Source: Coniella vitis (taxonomy: Eukaryota; Ascomycota; Sordariomycetes; Diaporthales; Schizoparmaceae). Taken from it: a DNA stretch of 64,000 bases. Numbering within the stretch: the stretch's first letter is position 1; the number at the start of each line of letters is the position of its first letter. Positions 9,154 through 20,611 of the stretch are shown here, in pieces. The stretch is from positions 744,001 through 808,000 of the forward strand of contig WUJK01000005.1 in the NCBI GenBank assembly GCA_011317545.1. Direction: 5' to 3'. Below the pieces are notes generated by a model. It saw only the letters and a list, made by a program, of their open reading frames with translations, had not been told where the DNA came from and searched no databases. Made by a program: the position numbers and the translations under genes.

Positions 9154-12036
9154 GGTGTGGACATAATAGTATTTGGGTTGGTGGGTGGGATGAGTGATGG
9201 GGAGCGGGTTTACTTCATTGGTACCAAGTCTGAGAGAAAGATCGGGGCCTGTGATCGTTTGCTTTGGGACAGCAGTCTGGATAGAACCGCAGACAAACTG
9301 GGGGAAGAGCAAAAGGAAAGATGAGCAATGACCAAGGGGTTCGATCCTCTGTTGGGCACCAGACTTTCCACTCCATCCCAACTCATCAGGGAAAAGGGAG
9401 AAAGAAAAGGTCAAAGATGCGAAAATACACCATTATATGCTGCGTTACCTGCCAGCCTTACCTTTGCATACAGAGACACACACACATGCACACACGTATG
9501 TATAGAAGGCTATTCTCTCGACAGCCCCCATTTCAGCGAGCCAAAGCCCCAGAACGGGGCATCCAATTATTCTCCCCATCTTCTCACGGTATGCATAAAC
9601 ACTCGCTCACCCACGCCCGCCCGCGCGCTCACGCATGCATACGTCGCTCTTTGTGTTACGTACGCCCAGATAGGTTCAAGGAGTGCAAGAGAGGAGAGAA
9701 GCCGACGCATTAGCACCACGGCACACAGATAGTCGCTCAGTCTCGTATGCAGATGGGTTGGTCTGCCAGAGATGGATGCACCACAGGCTTGCAGCAGGCA
9801 GCAGGTAGTCGTTAAGAAGGGGATATTTTTCATTTGCCTTGGTGGAAGATGGAGGGGGACTACTACTATTTTCTACGGTAGGCTGTGGCTGCCACTACTT
9901 GCAGAGCGAGATGCAAAGGCAGAGAGAGAAGGGAAAAGCACAGAGATTGCAAGGAATATGCAAATACTTCGGTCTACTAGTACCTAGATTTGCCCAGACA
10001 AGTGTCAAGTGAACGGATATCATTTTCGCAATCTACATACACAGATTGTATTCAAATCAATACCTGGTCATCGAGTGAAGCCCAATGCTTCAACCAGCCC
10101 ATCAAGTGACGAGATATATATATCCTGAGATCTTTCGGGCCACGTCCAAATCGCCCTTCATCACCACAACCCCTTTTCACCCCCCAAAATAACCCACCAC
10201 TCATGTTTCCCCGGGGCCGTCATGCGAGGCAAATAATATGCATCAACGGGAAAACACTGACAGGCCCCGGAAAGCCTCCCGTCTGGGGAACCCGATCCTG
10301 CCTTGCGCACGACAACACAACGGGTTGCGCTTATAGATACTGGCGTTGTGCCGCTTGTGCATTGCCCATGCATTGCTGTACTTACATTAACACACATACA
10401 CAGCAGATGTACAATTCCTCATCCTGCCGAAGCCTAACCGCTCATTCTAGATCCATCAGGCTGTTGCTGCTGCTGCTGACAGCCCTGCGGGATGAAAGCA
10501 GTGAGTGAGTGAGTGGCTGGGTTGGGCTGGGCTGGGCTCGGCTCGGCTTGGCCCCCGCGTAGAACGTGTTCTAATAGTCGCCTATCTATCTACTCGTTTT
10601 TCTTTTGCAGTCCTTCTTCGTGTCGGCCTGGCAAAGTATACATAGTAGGTACAACCGAGTGGGCCAATGCCGGAAACAGAACGAGGACAGTGATGGCTGG
10701 ATTTGCGGCCCGGTCGTGCATTTGGGAAGACGTGACCTCGACAGCCTCACTTTGACCTGTATATCCTTTGTATCCTTCGTTTGTATGCTTAGAGTAGCAA
10801 AGAGTATACTCAAAATGCAGCCAGACCATACCAGTAGAAAAAGAAAAGACGACGAAGCCATTCAGATTATAAATCAGAGAAAAACGAAGGAGAAGAAGAA
10901 GAAAAAGGAAAAGGAAAAGGAAAAGAAAAAGAAAAAGAAAAAGAAAAAGACCAAAGGTATAGACCGTATAGGACAGTATCCAGTCGTAAGTCATTATGCC
11001 ACCTCCAAGGAAACCTGAGCAAGAACACAACATCAAGCCGAAAAAAAAAGTACCCCTTTGAAGAGACACAAGACCATCAGCCTTTTGTTTATTTAAAAGT
11101 GATAAACAATACACAAACACATCACATCACGATCTCACACCCATTTCTAACAACTCACTGATTCACAGGTTCTTTCCCTTGTTTCCCCAGAAAAAAACCA
11201 CACGAAAATCAAAACCCATTCAATCCCCAGAACCTCCTTGATCCAATCACTCAACCGACTCACCCTGCCACAGCATACTGCTCAATAGCCTGATATGCAG
11301 CCAAAAGATACTCTGCATACTGAATATACAGGATCAGATGCACCACGTACTTTACATATGCAAGTTAACTGCATCCATCCCCTGGAACGTGCCACTGCCA
11401 CCTAAGAGTCCCACCTTCAACCAAACGGAAAGAAATGCCATCGTCAAGTTGCATTAAGAAATGGTGAAAGAGAGAGAGCCTGCCTCTTGCCTTCCTGCCT
11501 GCTGCACACCAAATGCAAGCGCGGCCCTCAATGTTACCTTTATCCTTCTTTTGACTCTGTCGAGTTTTTGAAGTTGTATATTTGTAAGCAGTATCTTCCG
11601 TTATCCCCCTTATTTCTCTACTTGATACTGTCTTGCAAGCGTGGGTATACAGGGTACTTTAACGTCTTGGTTGTCTCAGTTTTTTGTGTGAATCTGAATT
11701 TGATACTCGAGTCCAGCAACCTTTCGATGGACTTTGGGACTTGTTCGGTTGGCTCCCGGGGAGAAACCAACAATATATTCTAGGCCGCTGCCTCAAACCA
11801 TTCAAGATGCCAAAGGCGCTTCTAAAATATCTTCCGTATTATATTCCACTTGCAGTGGATGACTATTCCGAGTAAACTGCTCCGTGAATCAAATATAGTT
11901 ACTCTCTTAATATATATAAAGCCTCCAGTTCCACGCCATGCTCGTTACTGATTATACAAAAAGACATTACACCACGCAGACAATGTATATCTATATATAG
12001 TGCATGGGATGTTATATAATCCAAAAGACATGTTTG
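9154..12036. other. Long intergenic region with no supported gene
   Basis: About 2.9 kb between the start of the membrane protein gene and the end of the PRXL2-like gene, both on the minus strand. It contains CA-rich and pyrimidine-rich stretches, one TACATAGTA (10639-10647) and a purine tract near 10884-10950. The short frames inside are low complexity, such as a Lys/Glu run from the purine tract. I found no tRNA and no exon set that joins into a recognisable protein. Confidence 0.5.
10884..10950 (+). repeat. Purine-only simple repeat (AAG/AAAAG/AAAAGG)
   Basis: A near-perfect homopurine run on the plus strand built from AAG, AAAAGG and AAAAAG units. In one frame it reads as Lys/Glu, which creates a false coding signal. 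It lies between genes. Confidence 0.85.
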
Positions 12037-12413
12037 CTATGCAGGTCCAGCCCCAGCAACAGCCGAAGCCCTCTTCCTCTCCTTTTCCTGCGCCGCAATC
12101 GTCATCTGCCTTCCCAAACTCAATCCTGTGCCCTTGCGCGTCTCGATTGCTTTCGACCAGCGTTTCGGGTCTTTGCTGGGTTTGCCCTGGCCCGTCAGAC
12201 CCAAAATCTCCATGAGCTCGGGGATCTCGGCGTGGTCCCGTGTGTTTCGCATGCGGTGGCACCACGTTACCCTCTTCTCCTCGACCAAGTGCGGCTCCTC
12301 AATCTCGTCATTGTCATTGTCGGTGACTGCGCTTGAACTCCGGTTGTGTCGCTCGGTGCTGCTGCTAATGGTAGCAGGTGCCTTTGGGGCGTCCTGTCCG
12401 CTGTCCTTCTGCA

Positions 12414-12458
<45 letters not shown>

Positions 12459-13583
12459 GCGGTTGCGGTTGTGCGATACCATCCTGAGCTTCTGCTAATG
12501 TCACCGCATTCTTCTTATCTGCGCCATTCTGCGCCAGTCCCCCAAGCTTCCTATCAAATTCCTGCACAGGACTACTGTCCGGACTGCGCAAATTCACAGG
12601 CTCAAAGAGAAACTCGCCGCCAATCTGGCGGTGGTCACCGCTCTTCAACGCCAGCCCATTCTTGATCTGCTTGACACCTTGCACGATGCTGTCAAGGGAG
12701 CTCTTGAGCAAGCTCTTGGACATGTAGGCGGGGCGTGATCCCAGGGCAAGTGTTTTGATCATGTCCAGCTCGGCGTACAGCTTGCGCGTGGGGTCCGTGT
12801 AGATGGGGAACGGGCAGCCTGTTTCGGCGGCGTACATGTCGATGAGCGCTGGGTCGCCGCAGCCAATGACGGCAATGAAGGTGCTCATGGGAAGGTGGAG
12901 GAGCGAGTCGGCGTGAATGGAGGCGGAGAGGGCGCGCAAGTATTCTTGGCAATTCTGTGGAACAAGAGTATTAGCATTTGATGACCGAGAAAGAAAGAAA
13001 AAAGAATGACATTGGAAATGTGACATGGAGAATGAATTCAACATACGCCGCAATAAAAGTGCCGCACAAAGATAATCAGCACCCTGCGCGCAACACTGCG
13101 CCCCGTGTAGAGACTTCGAAAGGTATGCGTCTTGCCGTGGCGGTCGAGTACAATATAGTCGCCAATGCGCTCCATCGTTTCTGCAGATGGGAGCTCGTCG
13201 TTGCTCAGGACATCGCCTTGGAAGTCGGGCGGGTTGACGGTCTCTTCGTCGTCGTTACCGTGGCCGCTGCCATTGTCGGTCTGCTGGCTCTTTCTTGAAA
13301 GCGCGCCTGCCTCTGATGTCTCATCTGCTGCAGACCTATCAACAGGGAGCGCAGGCTCAAGTGTCCGTCTCTTTTCTTGTACATTCGTTGTGGGCTCGTT
13401 GTCTGTTTCAGTTGCGGGTGGAGCGGGTTGTGTGGCGGAGGGTTGAGGCTGCACTGGTTCATCTTGTGGCGCGTGTGTTGACGCCGTGGTTGTTGTTGCT
13501 GGCCCAGCCGCTACGTGTTGAGGCTCGGTGGCTATCTCCTTTTCGATGGGCATAGCCAATGCTGAGGGAGTTGGTGTGGCCAT
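12037..13583 (-). CDS. PRXL2/AhpC-TSA_2-family thioredoxin-fold protein
   Basis: Exons 13583-13047 and 12954-12037 (92-nt intron, GTATGT...CAG, phase 0), 484 aa. The thioredoxin-like core covers roughly residues 140-300: IGDYIVLDRHGKTHTFRSL, then the redox motif HFYCGNCQEYL with Cys178 and Cys181, then FIAVIGCGDP and TGCPFPIYTDP. This is the AhpC-TSA_2/PRXL2 (AAED1, FAM213) family, related to peroxiredoxins; its electron donor and substrate in fungi are not established. The intron cuts between Gly179 and Asn180, so the CxxC exists only after splicing. The first 130 residues are Pro/Thr/Gln-rich. The C-terminal half has a tract of about 15 Gln (12415-12459) and ends with a basic EKERKRASA segment. 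ATG 13583 was chosen because the upstream in-frame stretch looks like untranslated leader. Probably cytosolic or nuclear. Confidence 0.85.
12415..12459 (-). repeat. CAA trinucleotide repeat coding for polyglutamine
   Basis: Fifteen uninterrupted TTG units on the plus strand, read as CAA (Gln) on the minus strand, inside exon 2 of the PRXL2-like gene. A pure run like this is prone to length change between strains. Confidence 0.95.
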
Positions 13584-15430
13584 TGTTGTTAAGGACGCGA
13601 AGTTCGGGGTCTGTGTGGGTGTGTATGTGTACGGTTGCACGGAGCGATCAGTAGCAGAGATATGGCTCCTTCTGAGGTCGAAAAGCAGTCGCTTCTGGCC
13701 TCGAGCCTGGTGCTGTTCTCCTTCTCCCTCTCCCTTTCTCTCTATATATATCTTGTGTCGTGGCGACGGGCAACACCAGGGATTATACGAGTCAATTGTG
13801 GCTTGGACAACTGGTGGAAGATGATGATGGTAAGCGCTCGACAAGATAGCTAAACAAGCTTGATTTTGGCTAGGGATCCAATTTCGCTACGTGGCTGGTA
13901 GTTGGTCGCTAATGAAGAGCGGATGACGATCTCGCCAATGCGAGTGTGTCTTGTAAAGGACAACAAGAAACTGGTTCGAGGGGGTGGTGGTGGCGGCAGC
14001 AGCGAGGACGGTGATGGTGAAACACAACCAAAAGGATGCGACGACAAATTGTCAGTCAGTAGAGTACTTACATAGCATACACCTAGTAGCTGCCACCAAG
14101 CCCACGTCACCGCCATGGCTCTGGGGGCCCTGGCTGGAACGCGTGTCTGCCAAATCAGGCGCCGTGCCTTGGCGGGGGTGAGGACCCTGAAACCGGGAAT
14201 TTAGTGCCTACTACCCCTACTAAAGTAGCCAAGCAGCCCAAAGATGGTATCATAACAATCTCCTTCGCTTTCACCTTCACCCGGACTGCCAAGATATTGG
14301 GCGACAGAGTCCGTCGTTGTGGGCTGATTTTACCGCAAGCCTCCAACTAGAGTCTGCTTCGACGCAACATCATAGGAATATCTGGTTTATCTTGATCTTC
14401 TTCAGAACGTCGAGTTCCTTTGCGGCTTGACCAACCTCGGAGTGTAAGCCAGAGCAAATGTGGTGAGTGCGCATGGCAAATAAAACTAAAGACAGTCAAC
14501 AGGAGCGGTACGGTATTTTGCTCTGGAGCATGCAGCGACTGAGAGTCTCTTGCTATATCTTGGCTATAGACCTACGAATATGTCCGATCTACGTCAATAT
14601 GTGGACATGTCCTGATGCACATGCACACACATAAAGTCCAAAACGCATTGACTATTGTTGATAAAAGAACGACTATCTAACCACACCACTACTGTGACAT
14701 TTTTACTCTCTCTCCTCAACCTTCCCCTTTCAACCTTTCCGGAAAGCTCGCACACCACCTTTGCGCCACCCAAGCCAAGAGACATTTTTTTGCGGCAAGA
14801 GAAAGTACGGACCGGCTTTTTGAATTCTCATGTTGGATGAGAAGGCCGCCTGTACTGATTGACTCCTTTTCGAGCCTGAATCCTCCAACCAAGCAAGCGC
14901 CTCCACGAAGTCTGGAACTATCATTCCCACTGCATTGGTTGGATTCCACCATCTTCACATCCCTGAGGGAAAAATGGCAGTCCACAAGTTCCCTGAACTA
15001 CCTAGGTAGGTCTCACAATGCCAAGCACACCATATATCGAGCCACTCGTTCGTGGTTGTGGGCACTTCGAAGGCTAGACTGCGAAGCAAATCGTATTGCT
15101 AGGTCCATGTCCATCGTGTTGACCAGGTGAGGCTATTGGATGCGTAGACACCGGGCGTGTTAGGAGGCGTGCGGGATTGCTGGCCTCGGTGATGTTGCTC
15201 AAAACGGATATTTCAGGCTAGTGATTATGGGAATTTCCCATAGTACTCGGCGACTCCCCGCTGGGTTTGGCAGACCTAGGCTGTCGCTCGCTTCACCAAG
15301 CTGACCGCAACTGTGTTGATATGCTGGGCCGCAGAGTCGCTGCATAGTCGGTTGGGCTGTATCTCGAACCTGGCGGTTAACGATGCTGCAAACAAGTTTA
15401 AAACGTCATCTGCGATCTAGTGGAAGCACA
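13584..15430. other. Intergenic region with no supported gene
   Basis: About 1.85 kb between the PRXL2-like gene start and the UPF1 gene end. One perfect TACCTAGGTA palindrome occurs at 14999-15008. Frames are short and unsupported. The part next to 13584 should be the PRXL2-like promoter and the part next to 15430 the UPF1 3' flank. Confidence 0.5.
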
Positions 15431-18400
15431 TCAAATCCCGTCAAAGCCATGGCCGCCCACTTGGCTGTGAAAGGCAGTGCTGATGCTCTTTTCATCGTCG
15501 TCGCGCCGGAGGAAGCCGTTGCTCGGGCCCATGCGACCGCCGCCCTCGACATACTGACGGAGACGGTCATCTTGACTGTAGGAAGTGGGTCGGGAGAAGC
15601 CAACGGCATCTTGCAAGCCTGATCCGAGGCTGGCGCCGCCCTGACCAATGCCCTTGCCGCCAATCACACTGGCACTGGCGTCTGTATATTCGGAATTGGC
15701 CACGCTCTCGCCAGCAACGCTTTCAGTGGCACGACCACGGCCCTTGCCATTCGATCGACCAGGCGCATGAACGCCAGGAAGACCGGGCCACGCGTCAGGG
15801 TTGAAGCCCGAAAACAGCGGAGGGAAGGTCGGGTTCAGGCCAGCACCTCCCAAAGCCGAGCTGTGAAGCGATGAAACATCGTCGGGTACGTAGGATAGCA
15901 TGGATTGGGAGTCGAAATCGCGAGTGGAGCCGTTCATGCCGCCGTAACGGCCATTTGAGTAGCCAGCATTCTGCTGTCCGACAGGACCAGAACGTTGTGG
16001 ACGATAGGCAGTCTTGGGACGGCTGAATTGCAACAGCGAAGTCTGCAGGTTCGTCAGAGGTCCTTCCACCAGGCACTTCTTGTCCTTGAAGTGCACCAAG
16101 AGGTGGTGCCAGAGGTCATGTTTGGAGAGGACCTTGGGGTTGCCAATAATGACCAGGCCATACTTTGCTCGCGTAAGAGCCACGTTGAGACGACGAGGGT
16201 CTGAAAGGAAACCAATGCCTTGCGTGTCGTTGGACCGAACACAAGACAGAACAATAAAGTCCTTTTCACGACCTTGGAAGGCATCGACAGATGCAACCTC
16301 AACCTCCTTGTAGCTGTCCTTCTTGAACGTGCCCGTTGTCTGGAGGGTGCTGACGATGTAGCTTCGCTGGCCCTCGTATGGTGTGATAACACCAATATCA
16401 AGGGGCTTGACACCGGCCTTGAGGAACCTGGTCACAACCTTTTCAACATTCGAGGCTTCTGTTCGGTTGAGGTACGATGTACCAGATGCGGAAATTTCCT
16501 CATTGCCCAAGTTCGACCAAAACATCATTGGCGTCTCAGCCACGGGCCAGGGGAAGTCGACGTCCTTGCGCAAACGTTCTTGGATGGTGACACCGTTTTG
16601 AAGAGAGCCTTCGTAGAACATGTTGGAGGGGAATTCGGACAGACAAGGGTGCATGCGGTACTGGACATTCAACCGAATCGGGACGTGCTGCAGCTTGACC
16701 AGACGTTCGAAGAGGGACTGGTTGAGCCCGGCCTTGGCAGCCTTCTTGTTCATGATAACAGGACCAAGCTGCTTGTGGTCGCCAACAAGGACTACTTGTT
16801 TGCACCCAAGAACAAGCGGAATCATACACTCTGGCTCAGCCGACTGCGTAGACTCGTCAATGAGCACACTGCGGAACTGCATCTTGAGGATACGAGGGTC
16901 GCCCGCACCGACACAGGTACAGCAAACAACGTCAGCGTTGCTCAGGATCTCGCGCTCAGCAGCCTTGGTGAGTTGCTTGAATTTCTTTTCGTCATGGCTC
17001 TTGAGCTCACCATACTCGTTCTTCAATGTGGTGAGTTTGCCCAATTCCGAGTTCATGTCTTCGGCCAGCTGGCGCACTTGCTCATGTAGGGCAAGGAACT
17101 TGACCGAAGACTCAACATCCTCCCGGGACTTTGCAGTCAGACGCACGACCTTGAGACCGGTATGATTAATGCGCTCGCAAAGCTGGTCAACGGCAACGTT
17201 GGATGGAGCGCAGACAAGCACTTGGCTGCTACTCATCTTGGCGAGGTGGTAGATGATTGTTGCGGAGGTCACGGTCTTACCCGTGCCTGGGGGCCCCTGA
17301 ATCAGACTGAGCGGCGAAGAGAGGACAGCCTTGATAGCGTTGATCTGACTGGTGTTCAAGTCTGGCAGATTGGGCGCGGTGAACTTTCTAGGCATCTGAG
17401 GCCTCGTCGGCGCAACTTGAACCTCGTGGCCAAGAAGTTTGTGGAATAGGAAGCCAGACACACTTTTTTCATCGACAGCAAAAGTCTTCATGGCAAGCTG
17501 CATCCGATCGTAGGAAGTAGCCTTCCACACGTATTCGGCGGAGAAGTTGTGAGTACAGTCAGTAGGCACAGACTTTTCGCTGCCCGTCTTGCGGATCTCA
17601 AGAATCACTTCGTCGCTCTGGTTGTTGGGAATCTTGATGACATAGCCCACACCTTCCCAAAGAGGGCGGAGCTCGCCCTTGTACTTGAGCCTCATTTCGT
17701 CACCAACGGCGAGCTTGACATCGCCTGACTCCATCTTGGGCAGAATGAATTTGGCCATGTGTTTGCCGTTGAGGCCCACAGTCCAGCTGACGACGAGACC
17801 ATCCTCTCCTTGAGCTTCCTTGAGCTTTTTGTCATAGTCGGACTCCATCTTGACCAAGGGTCCAAAAATATTCTGGTAGTGGTAGGGATCGTCGTATTGG
17901 AGGAGCACAGGGTGAGGATCGTCATCGACGTTCGCAGCCTTCTCCAAGTCTGCAACGGTCGCATTGGCATCGTCCTTCCACATCTCCTCGAGCTTGGCGA
18001 TAGTAGGTGGGTTGAGCTGGCGTGCGCGCAGCTGTTCGGAATCGGACGGGGGAGGAACCAGCCAGTCCAGGAAGGAACGGGACTCGATCAGGGGCTGCCA
18101 TCGCGAAACATCCCATCTCATATCTTTGGCCGAGGTGCTAGCAGCACAAGGTTGACGGCACAACAAAACCACAACGGTGTCGGATTTGGCAGGAATGAAA
18201 CCGAGCATGAAAACATTGCGTGTGCCGCAGTTGTAGCATTCCAGAATTGTGTCTTGCATGGCCGACTGAGGGTGCAGCTGAACCTCCTTATGTCTTGCGC
18301 GCACAAGATGGTTGACGATGTGCGAGCTGTTGGTGCCTCCGCGGCCACTGCAAAACCACTTGCTGCAAGATAGACACTTAACGACTGATGCGGGGGAGTG

Positions 18401-18718
18401 GATGCCGCAATAGGCGCACGCATGGGCAGGAAGGTCCTTGTCGTCGTCGTCATTGTCCGTGAGTCGCACGCCCTTCATGGCGCCGACAGGAACGCTCGCG
18501 AGGCTTTCATCATCGTCTTCATCGCCTATCTCGGTCTCGTCATCGTCGTCGTCGGTTCGGCGGCGGCCATTACCAACTCCCCGGCGTCCGCCAGTTTTGC
18601 CATAGAGCAAGCTCTCGTCTGGATCGATATTGGATAGCTCGTCAGAGCCACCGGCTTTGATGGTGTCAGCGGAGTCGGAGATCAGGTGGTTGCCGACATG
18701 GTTGAAGGCAGCATCCAT
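15431..18718 (-). CDS. UPF1: UPF1/NAM7 RNA helicase of nonsense-mediated decay
   Basis: Single exon, 1095 aa, full length for the family. From the N-terminus there is a short acidic region, then the UPF1 Cys/His zinc domain from about residue 98 (CAYCGIHSPASVVKCLSCSKWFC and a later ECYNCGTRNVFMLGF). The superfamily 1B helicase core follows, with Walker A GPPGTGKT at about 475-482, Walker B DESTQSAEPE at about 620, and motifs LVGDHKQLGP, QYRMHP, TPYEGQ, VDAFQGREKDFI and NVALTRAKYGL. UPF1 is the ATP-dependent 5'-3' helicase that, with UPF2 and UPF3, triggers decay of mRNAs with premature stops. The C-terminal tail is Gly/Ser-rich and ends in a QVGG-type segment. ATG 18718 gives the usual MDAxFNHVGNHL start; an ATG seven codons upstream is possible. 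Identity is very secure. Confidence 0.97.
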   Translation of the reverse strand: MDAAFNHVGNHLISDSADTIKAGGSDELSNIDPDESLLYGKTGGRRGVGNGRRRTDDDDDETEIGDEDDDESLASVPVGAMKGVRLTDNDDDDKDLPAHACAYCGIHSPASVVKCLSCSKWFCSGRGGTNSSHIVNHLVRARHKEVQLHPQSAMQDTILECYNCGTRNVFMLGFIPAKSDTVVVLLCRQPCAASTSAKDMRWDVSRWQPLIESRSFLDWLVPPPSDSEQLRARQLNPPTIAKLEEMWKDDANATVADLEKAANVDDDPHPVLLQYDDPYHYQNIFGPLVKMESDYDKKLKEAQGEDGLVVSWTVGLNGKHMAKFILPKMESGDVKLAVGDEMRLKYKGELRPLWEGVGYVIKIPNNQSDEVILEIRKTGSEKSVPTDCTHNFSAEYVWKATSYDRMQLAMKTFAVDEKSVSGFLFHKLLGHEVQVAPTRPQMPRKFTAPNLPDLNTSQINAIKAVLSSPLSLIQGPPGTGKTVTSATIIYHLAKMSSSQVLVCAPSNVAVDQLCERINHTGLKVVRLTAKSREDVESSVKFLALHEQVRQLAEDMNSELGKLTTLKNEYGELKSHDEKKFKQLTKAAEREILSNADVVCCTCVGAGDPRILKMQFRSVLIDESTQSAEPECMIPLVLGCKQVVLVGDHKQLGPVIMNKKAAKAGLNQSLFERLVKLQHVPIRLNVQYRMHPCLSEFPSNMFYEGSLQNGVTIQERLRKDVDFPWPVAETPMMFWSNLGNEEISASGTSYLNRTEASNVEKVVTRFLKAGVKPLDIGVITPYEGQRSYIVSTLQTTGTFKKDSYKEVEVASVDAFQGREKDFIVLSCVRSNDTQGIGFLSDPRRLNVALTRAKYGLVIIGNPKVLSKHDLWHHLLVHFKDKKCLVEGPLTNLQTSLLQFSRPKTAYRPQRSGPVGQQNAGYSNGRYGGMNGSTRDFDSQSMLSYVPDDVSSLHSSALGGAGLNPTFPPLFSGFNPDAWPGLPGVHAPGRSNGKGRGRATESVAGESVANSEYTDASASVIGGKGIGQGGASLGSGLQDAVGFSRPTSYSQDDRLRQYVEGGGRMGPSNGFLRRDDDEKSISTAFHSQVGGHGFDGI

Positions 18719-19460
18719 GATGCAGGATGCTTGTCGCAAGAATCAGTATCTGTGGCGGGCAGCAGCTTGGAGGGAATTAGCTGTCAGAGTCTTGCGTTGC
18801 AGCGGCGAAGGAAATGTGCGGTCGCTAGCGGATGTATCAAGGTACAGCAGACTTGTGCTAGACATGATGGAAGGGCGGAGTGAGGGACGGGTGCGACAGA
18901 CGGCCGAATAGACTTACCCTCGACACAGTGTCGCGATGCGATCGTGATGCTGTTGCAGCTTCGGCTTGAGTCGAATCAAAGTAAACGTAGGTGGTGGGAT
19001 CTGGGAATGGCGATCACATCCTAGCTGGCATGCGCACTCAGTCTCTGCCAGGCGGTCGATACGGCGGCTGGCGCGCTGTCGTGAAGACGGGGTGGTTCGG
19101 GCTTGGTGGATGGTGGCAATCTTGCGTGTGTCCCAAGGTCGAAAGTCGTTCGTTGGAGGGAGCCGCCAGCCGAGAGAAAAGAATATGAGGTTCAAATGCA
19201 GGCCGAACAACCCAACTTAGGTTGCAGGGATCCCAGCGCCTGTGGCTGCCCCCACTTTTTGCTGTGATGAGCGGCCTATGCCAACCACTACTGCCACTCT
19301 GCGACTGCACTCCCAACGTGCCTGCCCGCACTTGCGGAAGCGATAAGAGAAAAAGTCCCCTTATCGTACCGTTCTCGACTTTCTGGCTGGGTTTCGATTT
19401 CACTCCTGCATCCATGTCTTTGCTGTCGCACCCAACTACAGCACAATCACAGAGCCCAAG
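18719..19460. other. Divergent promoter region of UPF1 and IMP4
   Basis: About 740 bases between two divergently transcribed RNA-metabolism genes. It must hold both promoters. No TATA box or listed motif is obvious, and no supported reading frame is present. Confidence 0.55.
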
Positions 19461-20611
19461 ATGATTGTAAGTGTAGCTCTTCCTTGATTCCCAGATACAG
19501 GCTTTGACCGTCCTCTTCTTTGCAGCGCAGACAAAACAGACAAAGACGAGACTACCTCTACCGGCGAGCGCTGCTCCTCCGCGATGCCGAAATCAGTGAG
19601 AAGCGCGCGAAGTTGAGAGATTCGCTTGCGACTGGCAAACCACTCGACCGAGCAATCGCCAATGACCAACAGCTCAGAAAAGACTTTGCATATGACGAGA
19701 CGAGCGCCGACATCAAGGACCAGCTTGATCTCGACGACGAATGTGCGTATATCTCAAGGATCGCATTCTCACTGTGGTGTGGGATCTTGCCATCCACCGG
19801 ATGCAGTTACCCCTGAATCAAAGCAGCATAAAAAGATGCTCGAATGCGGTCTGTTTACTGACTTCGTGCAGATGCTGCGCTATCTGGGGTTGTCGACCCA
19901 CGCGTTCTTGTAACGACCTCCCGGTCACCCTCAAGCAGACTCGCAGCCTTCTCGAAAGAAATTCGCCTGCTCATGCCTACAGCTATCCGACTGAATCGAG
20001 GCAACACCATTCTTCCAGAACTCGTGCGGTCTTGCAACAGCAGAGGATTGTCCGACATTGTGCTCTTGCACGAACATCGAGGTACACCCACGGCAATGAC
20101 TGTGTCTCATCTGCCTCATGGACCAACTGTTTCATTCTCTCTACACAATGTGGTTCTGCGGCAGGACATACCAAACAGCCTGCGCGGTACTGTCTCAGAG
20201 AGCTATCCGCATCTCATCTTTGAGGTTAGTTAGGAAAGTTTCGGGTCCCCGGTTGCCTTTTCTGGTCTGGCTGACGCTGATAGTCATTTTCTTTTGCAGG
20301 GTTTCACCACTCCCGTCGGTCAAAGAATCGTCAAGGTCCTGAAGCATTTGTTTCCTCCCATGCCACCCATGATCGGCAAGCCCAAGAGCGGTAGAATTGT
20401 GACTTTCAAGAACGTCGACGACATCATCGAGGTGCGGCACCATGTATTTGTCCGAACGTCTTATGACTCGTGCGAGCTCAGCGAGGTTGGACCGAGAATG
20501 AGCATTCGGCCTTTTGAGATTCGTGGAGGCTCATTGGAAAACAAGGATGGAGATGTAGAGTGGCACCTCAACCAGTACACGCGCACAAGCAAGAAGAAGA
20601 ACTATCTTTGA
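19461..20611 (+). CDS. IMP4: U3 snoRNP protein IMP4 (Brix domain)
   Basis: Four coding exons: 19461-19466, 19526-19742, 19872-20224 and 20300-20611, giving 295 aa, the usual IMP4 length. The first exon is only ATG ATT before a GTAAGT donor. The joined protein opens MIRRQNRQRRDYLYRRA, the standard IMP4 start. The Brix domain follows from about residue 76 (SGVVDPRVLVTTSRSPSSRL) to the C-terminal RPFEIRGGSLENKDGDVEW and RTSKKKNYL. IMP4 works with IMP3 and MPP10 in the SSU processome, bridging U3 snoRNA and pre-rRNA in the nucleolus for 18S maturation. Exon 2/3 meet at phase 1 to restore DDEYAALSG. Splice sites are canonical throughout. It is divergent from UPF1, 742 bases away. Confidence 0.96.

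Noticed and set aside
9335..9360. GGGTTCGATCC, resembling a tRNA B box
   Set aside because: The arms around it do not pair as a T stem, and no anticodon or acceptor stem could be built.
10590..11120. Frames of 137 and 176 codons across the purine tract
   Set aside because: They consist of Lys/Glu runs or Phe/Leu runs from the simple repeat, with no protein-like remainder.
15431..18739. Several 100-290-codon plus-strand frames inside UPF1
   Set aside because: They are antisense shadows of a clearly conserved helicase.
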